A stretch of DNA of 62,000 bases from Polytrichum commune (lineage: Eukaryota > Streptophyta > Polytrichopsida > Polytrichales > Polytrichaceae): positions 1 through 62,000 of the forward strand of contig OX485804.1 of the NCBI GenBank assembly GCA_950295325.1, read 5' to 3'. The translations under genes were made by a program, and so were the position numbers. Below the pieces are notes generated by a model. It saw only the letters and a list, made by a program, of their open reading frames with translations. It was not told the origin of the DNA and did not search any database. This document shows, piece by piece, positions 58,650-62,000 of this stretch (positions are counted from its first letter, which is position 1; every line of letters starts with the position of its first letter).

Positions 58650-61560
58650 TGGACGACATTATTCCACCTCAATTTGACAAAAGTTGGAGCTAGTTCGAAC
58701 AAAATTGGGTGAAGACAATGTTTTCACCAACCAAATTGGCTTGGGATGCTCTTCATCCCCTGCTCGTACGAGGACCAAATAACCTTCATGGCAATCAACA
58801 CCTACACGAAACGACGGGGCCGATCGATTGCGGGCAGGGCCAACGTAATGCTCATCCATTGCGAACTCTTCACAAACGTCTCCATTGCTAAAAAACATGG
58901 TGTCGGACTCGACAATCATGAACCGACTTTTTGGCCAAAATCCTTGTGTTAAAGTTGTACGGGTGTCGCCATCAAGTGTCATTAGGGCCAACTGAATGCA
59001 ATCCCAATACGCAATCAAAGGTTCATGAGTATCTCTAACACGTCTAGTGATGTCCTCCTCACACAACTCTTTCCAATATTCAATGAATCCGGACATGCCT
59101 TTGATGATTTCCGGCCCATTCCTCATGGGGTCGGGTTTGCAAGGCTTTGGATCTCCATCCGGGAGCAAACATTTCCCATCATTGTCTTGACGCCATATGA
59201 GTATACCATCATCCGGGCCCAATTAGGAGATGTACATAAAAGCTTGAATTGCATGGCCGGGAGATCATCATCCCTTATATAGAATCGGAATTGTTGTGCT
59301 TTGGTATGTCCCACCAAACGGTCCCCTCCCTTCAACATGTATGGCTTGATGAAGGCCTTGAAATCTAGTACTTCCTCAATCAGGTGCGGAATTACCGGCA
59401 TATGATCCAAATCCATATACGATTTCATAAGAAGTGGTATGGTTGGAAAATCTTCTTCATGCAACTTCATGCTCCACCGTCCGAATGACGCATCAATGTC
59501 GTCGTGTGTGTGTCCCACCATAAAAAAAAGACACAAACATCTCTTTGAAGATTCATTTCGCCACAAGCAAGGACCAAAAACAAAATACATATCGACATTT
59601 GTTGTCCTTCGCACAATTATCTAGTTAAACGTGGAGAGTTGGAGGCAATGGTTTTGCACAAATAGGTTCTCCGGGTGGTTCCGGCAATGACGACATACAA
59701 ACCTCCTTCCCCGCAAGCAGCGCTTCGTAAAGGGGTGTCGTTCCACAACCATCAAACAGCGCACGTGATGATTATACCGGCAGCTTCTCTAGATCGCGCA
59801 AGAGTTTTGCAAATGAACCCACCGTGTGATTAACATCGCCAGGGTAAAAATCCAAACCATAATGGGCATATTTAACATCTCCATGGCCGTGGGCAATCAT
59901 CCCTGGGAGAAAAACAAATGATGCGTGAACAACAACAATAACAACAACAATCCTAAAGTTGGACATTTGACAAACCCACCCATTAAAATTGGAGAGAATT
60001 TCAACACATATTTGTGATTTCATACAAACTTGTGACAGCTACGGACAACTTGAAGAGACCATCCGTGGCCTTTATTTTTTGTGCATAACAAGGGCATGCG
60101 GTCTTGGCGTGGTCCATTTTATCATGGATGACTGTTAGAACCTCTGTGGGCCTCATTATGGAGAGAGCACGATTCTTGTAGTAATCTTGACGGTGTGCCT
60201 CTTGATTGTTGACATGCTCTATATATTTTGTCTGGTGTCTGGAATGAGATTCAGTGCCTATGGGGTGGGCGTCTCATAGACCTTTGTATTTTTCACATGT
60301 CGTACACCTAGCGAACTTGTCCCTGGGTCTTTTCAAAATGTATTCCGCAAACTTCTGGTTTTTAATAACACTCAACTTGGACAAAGAAATGGGCCCACAT
60401 CCCGCTACGCGACCCACTTCATTGATGTCCGTTAAGATGTTCTTCCATTTTGTGCCCGTGGGCAACACCATTTGAACAACCTTCTCCCCTGACGACAATG
60501 TCCTCGTCTTGTGGGGCATTGCATCAGCCAATGGCACTATGATGGTGGAGAGTGTCGCGGACGCTTGAAGTGTAGCCTCCCTAGGTTTCTTTGTCCCCGA
60601 GTTGCCATGAAATCGAGAGCGGCGACCCAACGATGAATACTTTCGAAACCTATAAAAGTCAGTCTTGGAGACGGCGTGGATGGTATACCACGCTGTATAA
60701 TACACTTCCACATTCTCAAGTGTCACCACCTTATGCCCATGGGTATCAATGTGCAAATTTCTGTGGACCTCCAGTTTCTTAGCCGATCTCATACGAAAAT
60801 CCGCAAGCCACATCTCTTGACGCAAAGACCTAATTTTCTCCCGCGGGAAAAATTGGCAACATTTCCTCGTGCAACAATCCTTGGCGGGCACTAGACGGAT
60901 AGATTCGTCCCCCAATAGGCGATCCCTTCGACGCTCCTTATCTTCGCGAGACACACGCTTAGAATCATATCTACGGAGGCCTTTGCGAGGACGTGTTTTG
61001 GCCAACAAATCTAATTGCGTTTGCTTATGCTGCCGCTCATGATCCCACAAGCTCACTTCTTCATGGAAAACTTGATGAAGGGGCCATCGACGCAAGGAAA
61101 ATCTCCATGTCATCGGGACCTCAAGCGGAAGAAAAGAGTTCAAGATGCACACGCCAACATCAGCGAGACCAAGGGGGTTGGCATCGACATAATCACGGGG
61201 ATTAGAGTTTCTACATATGCCATCTGCTACCGTGACACCAAGCTCGTTGAGTAGAACGACATCCAAGCCAACCCATTGCTCTCTCCCGAAACCAGCACAC
61301 AACGGAATGTCATCCTGGTCATGCCCGGAATGTAGAGATTGTTCGTGCACTTCCAAAGATTCGTGGGAGGATGTATCCACAAACACCCCATGACGTTTGT
61401 TATGCCATTGCCAACCGCCGACTGAGAAGATAGTTCACATTCACCATCGAAGGACAATGCATTCGTCGACAACTCCAATGAACTATCTCCCACGTGCATC
61501 GCCATACCACCTAGACAAACCACCAGGAAATGATCAACCCAACAAGCACCGCAATGCATA
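58650..61560 (-). pseudogene. DUF7869-type transposon protein, frameshifted
   Basis: Minus-strand blocks in order: GGMAMHVGDSSLELSTN (about 61,500); a 370-codon frame 61,386-60,274 with a Lys/Arg-rich middle and CARCTTCEKYKG-like end (ARCTTCEKYKG); a shifted block HQTKYIEHVNNQEAHRQDYY and VIHDKMDHAKTACP; HGHGDVKYAHYGLDFYPGD (about 59,880) after a CTCCCAG acceptor; LDNCAKDNKCRYVFCFWSLL (about 59,600) preceded by a TAG; FFMVGHTHDDIDASFGRWSM (about 59,510); and a C-terminal BAH/chromo-like segment YLVLVRAGDEEHPKPIWLVK. The LDN...VGHTHDDID pattern is diagnostic of the DUF7869 family as I recall it. At least three frame changes and a stop show it is dead. Confidence 0.8.
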
Positions 61561-61843
61561 GAATAGCGGATAAAATATCTGTATAGATATATGGCCCAAA
61601 ATTCCCAAATAAATTTTGGTGCACCATTGGAGAACCTCACGTATAAAGACGAACGCGCGTGCCAAAACAACGCTTGGAGCATACGTCTAGAAACCTCACA
61701 AATACTATCGATGGAAGAAATCATAGGCGACTGCGCACACTTATATTCATATTCATAAAGGCAATGATAAAGAGTGCATAAGACGGTCTATATCGAAGTT
61801 GTGCGTCCACCCTCACGTATGATTGAGGGACGAATGTAAAACG

Positions 61844-62000
61844 ATGGACGCAGAGGAGAACCATGCGCAGGATCGGCAGTCATTGGCGGGGATGGGGGAT
61901 GTCCTCATGGAGGCACTCGACCTGGGCGCTGAGGATGACGACGCGATGCGCATACGTCAGACACAGGCGTCTGATGGAGAGGGCAGCCGACGCCATGGTG
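61844..62000 (+). CDS. 5' end of an unidentified ORF, cut by the window end
   Basis: An ATG at 61,844 opens 52 codons without a stop to the last base. The segment is GC-rich and acidic (AEENHAQDRQ; DLGAEDDDAMRIRQ). It could be a first exon of a gene or part of the neighbouring transposon. Too short to identify. Confidence 0.35.
   Translation, partial: MDAEENHAQDRQSLAGMGDVLMEALDLGAEDDDAMRIRQTQASDGEGSRRHG

Overview
The window is one end of a land-plant (streptophyte) chromosome. It opens with about 950 bp of the plant telomere repeat CCCTAAA and contains spliced genes with GT-AG introns, plant-type NB-ARC-LRR receptors, an NPF transporter exon, a PRL1 (WD40) gene remnant and plant DNA transposons. 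Fusion of an alpha/beta-hydrolase to NB-ARC-LRR is known to me from liverwort HNL receptors, so a bryophyte or another non-seed plant is the best guess. The species cannot be fixed from sequence alone.

Layout. 1-948: telomere. 949-8,900: decayed gene pieces (an ORF cut off by the telomere, two PRL1 pseudo-exons, unassigned fragments) and a dispersed ~180 bp repeat. 9,060-13,467: subtelomeric satellites with periods of about 618 bp and 453 bp, ending in interstitial telomere arrays. 13,757-15,500: a GC-rich island with an FCP1/NIF-type HAD gene and lysine-rich exons. 15,600-22,200: repeats, a transposon-protein remnant, a TGACTAC minisatellite, a CACGTGGC-rich repeat block and an orphan NPF exon. 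22,894-54,063: the main locus. 54,064-58,400: TIR elements in AT-rich DNA. 58,650-61,560: a decayed DUF7869-like transposon protein. 61,844-end: the 5' end of an unknown ORF.

Main locus. Two large receptor genes lie head to head, one on the minus strand (22,894-28,086) and one on the plus strand (48,179-54,063). I reconstructed four coding exons in each. All splice junctions are GT-AG with identical phases, giving 1,408 and 1,426 codons without a stop; the first exon with the ATG was not found. Domain order in both: caspase-type C14 (p20+p10), SERAC1-like alpha/beta-hydrolase, NB-ARC, LRR, armadillo-like repeats, and a small Cys/His-rich tail. The caspase is not a plant metacaspase: the plus-strand copy has SAHG, NACRG and a p10-like segment with an Arg. 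The minus-strand copy has lost the catalytic His (SGYG) and the Arg after the Cys. Both hydrolases carry GHGLGG where GHSLGG is expected, so the nucleophile Ser is absent. The predicted pair is therefore one catalytically competent caspase-NLR facing one pseudo-caspase-NLR, both with pseudo-hydrolase domains.

The two genes are separated by a large palindrome: 4.2 kb arms (28,138-32,332 and 43,422-47,615) around an 11 kb spacer. The arms are almost identical while the genes have clearly diverged, so the arms are younger or are kept alike by gene conversion. Each arm puts the same TATA-containing candidate promoter upstream of its gene. The spacer holds an unknown 370-residue acidic-tailed ORF and a nested foldback transposon. 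A paired sensor/executor immune module is the working inference; nothing in the sequence proves function.
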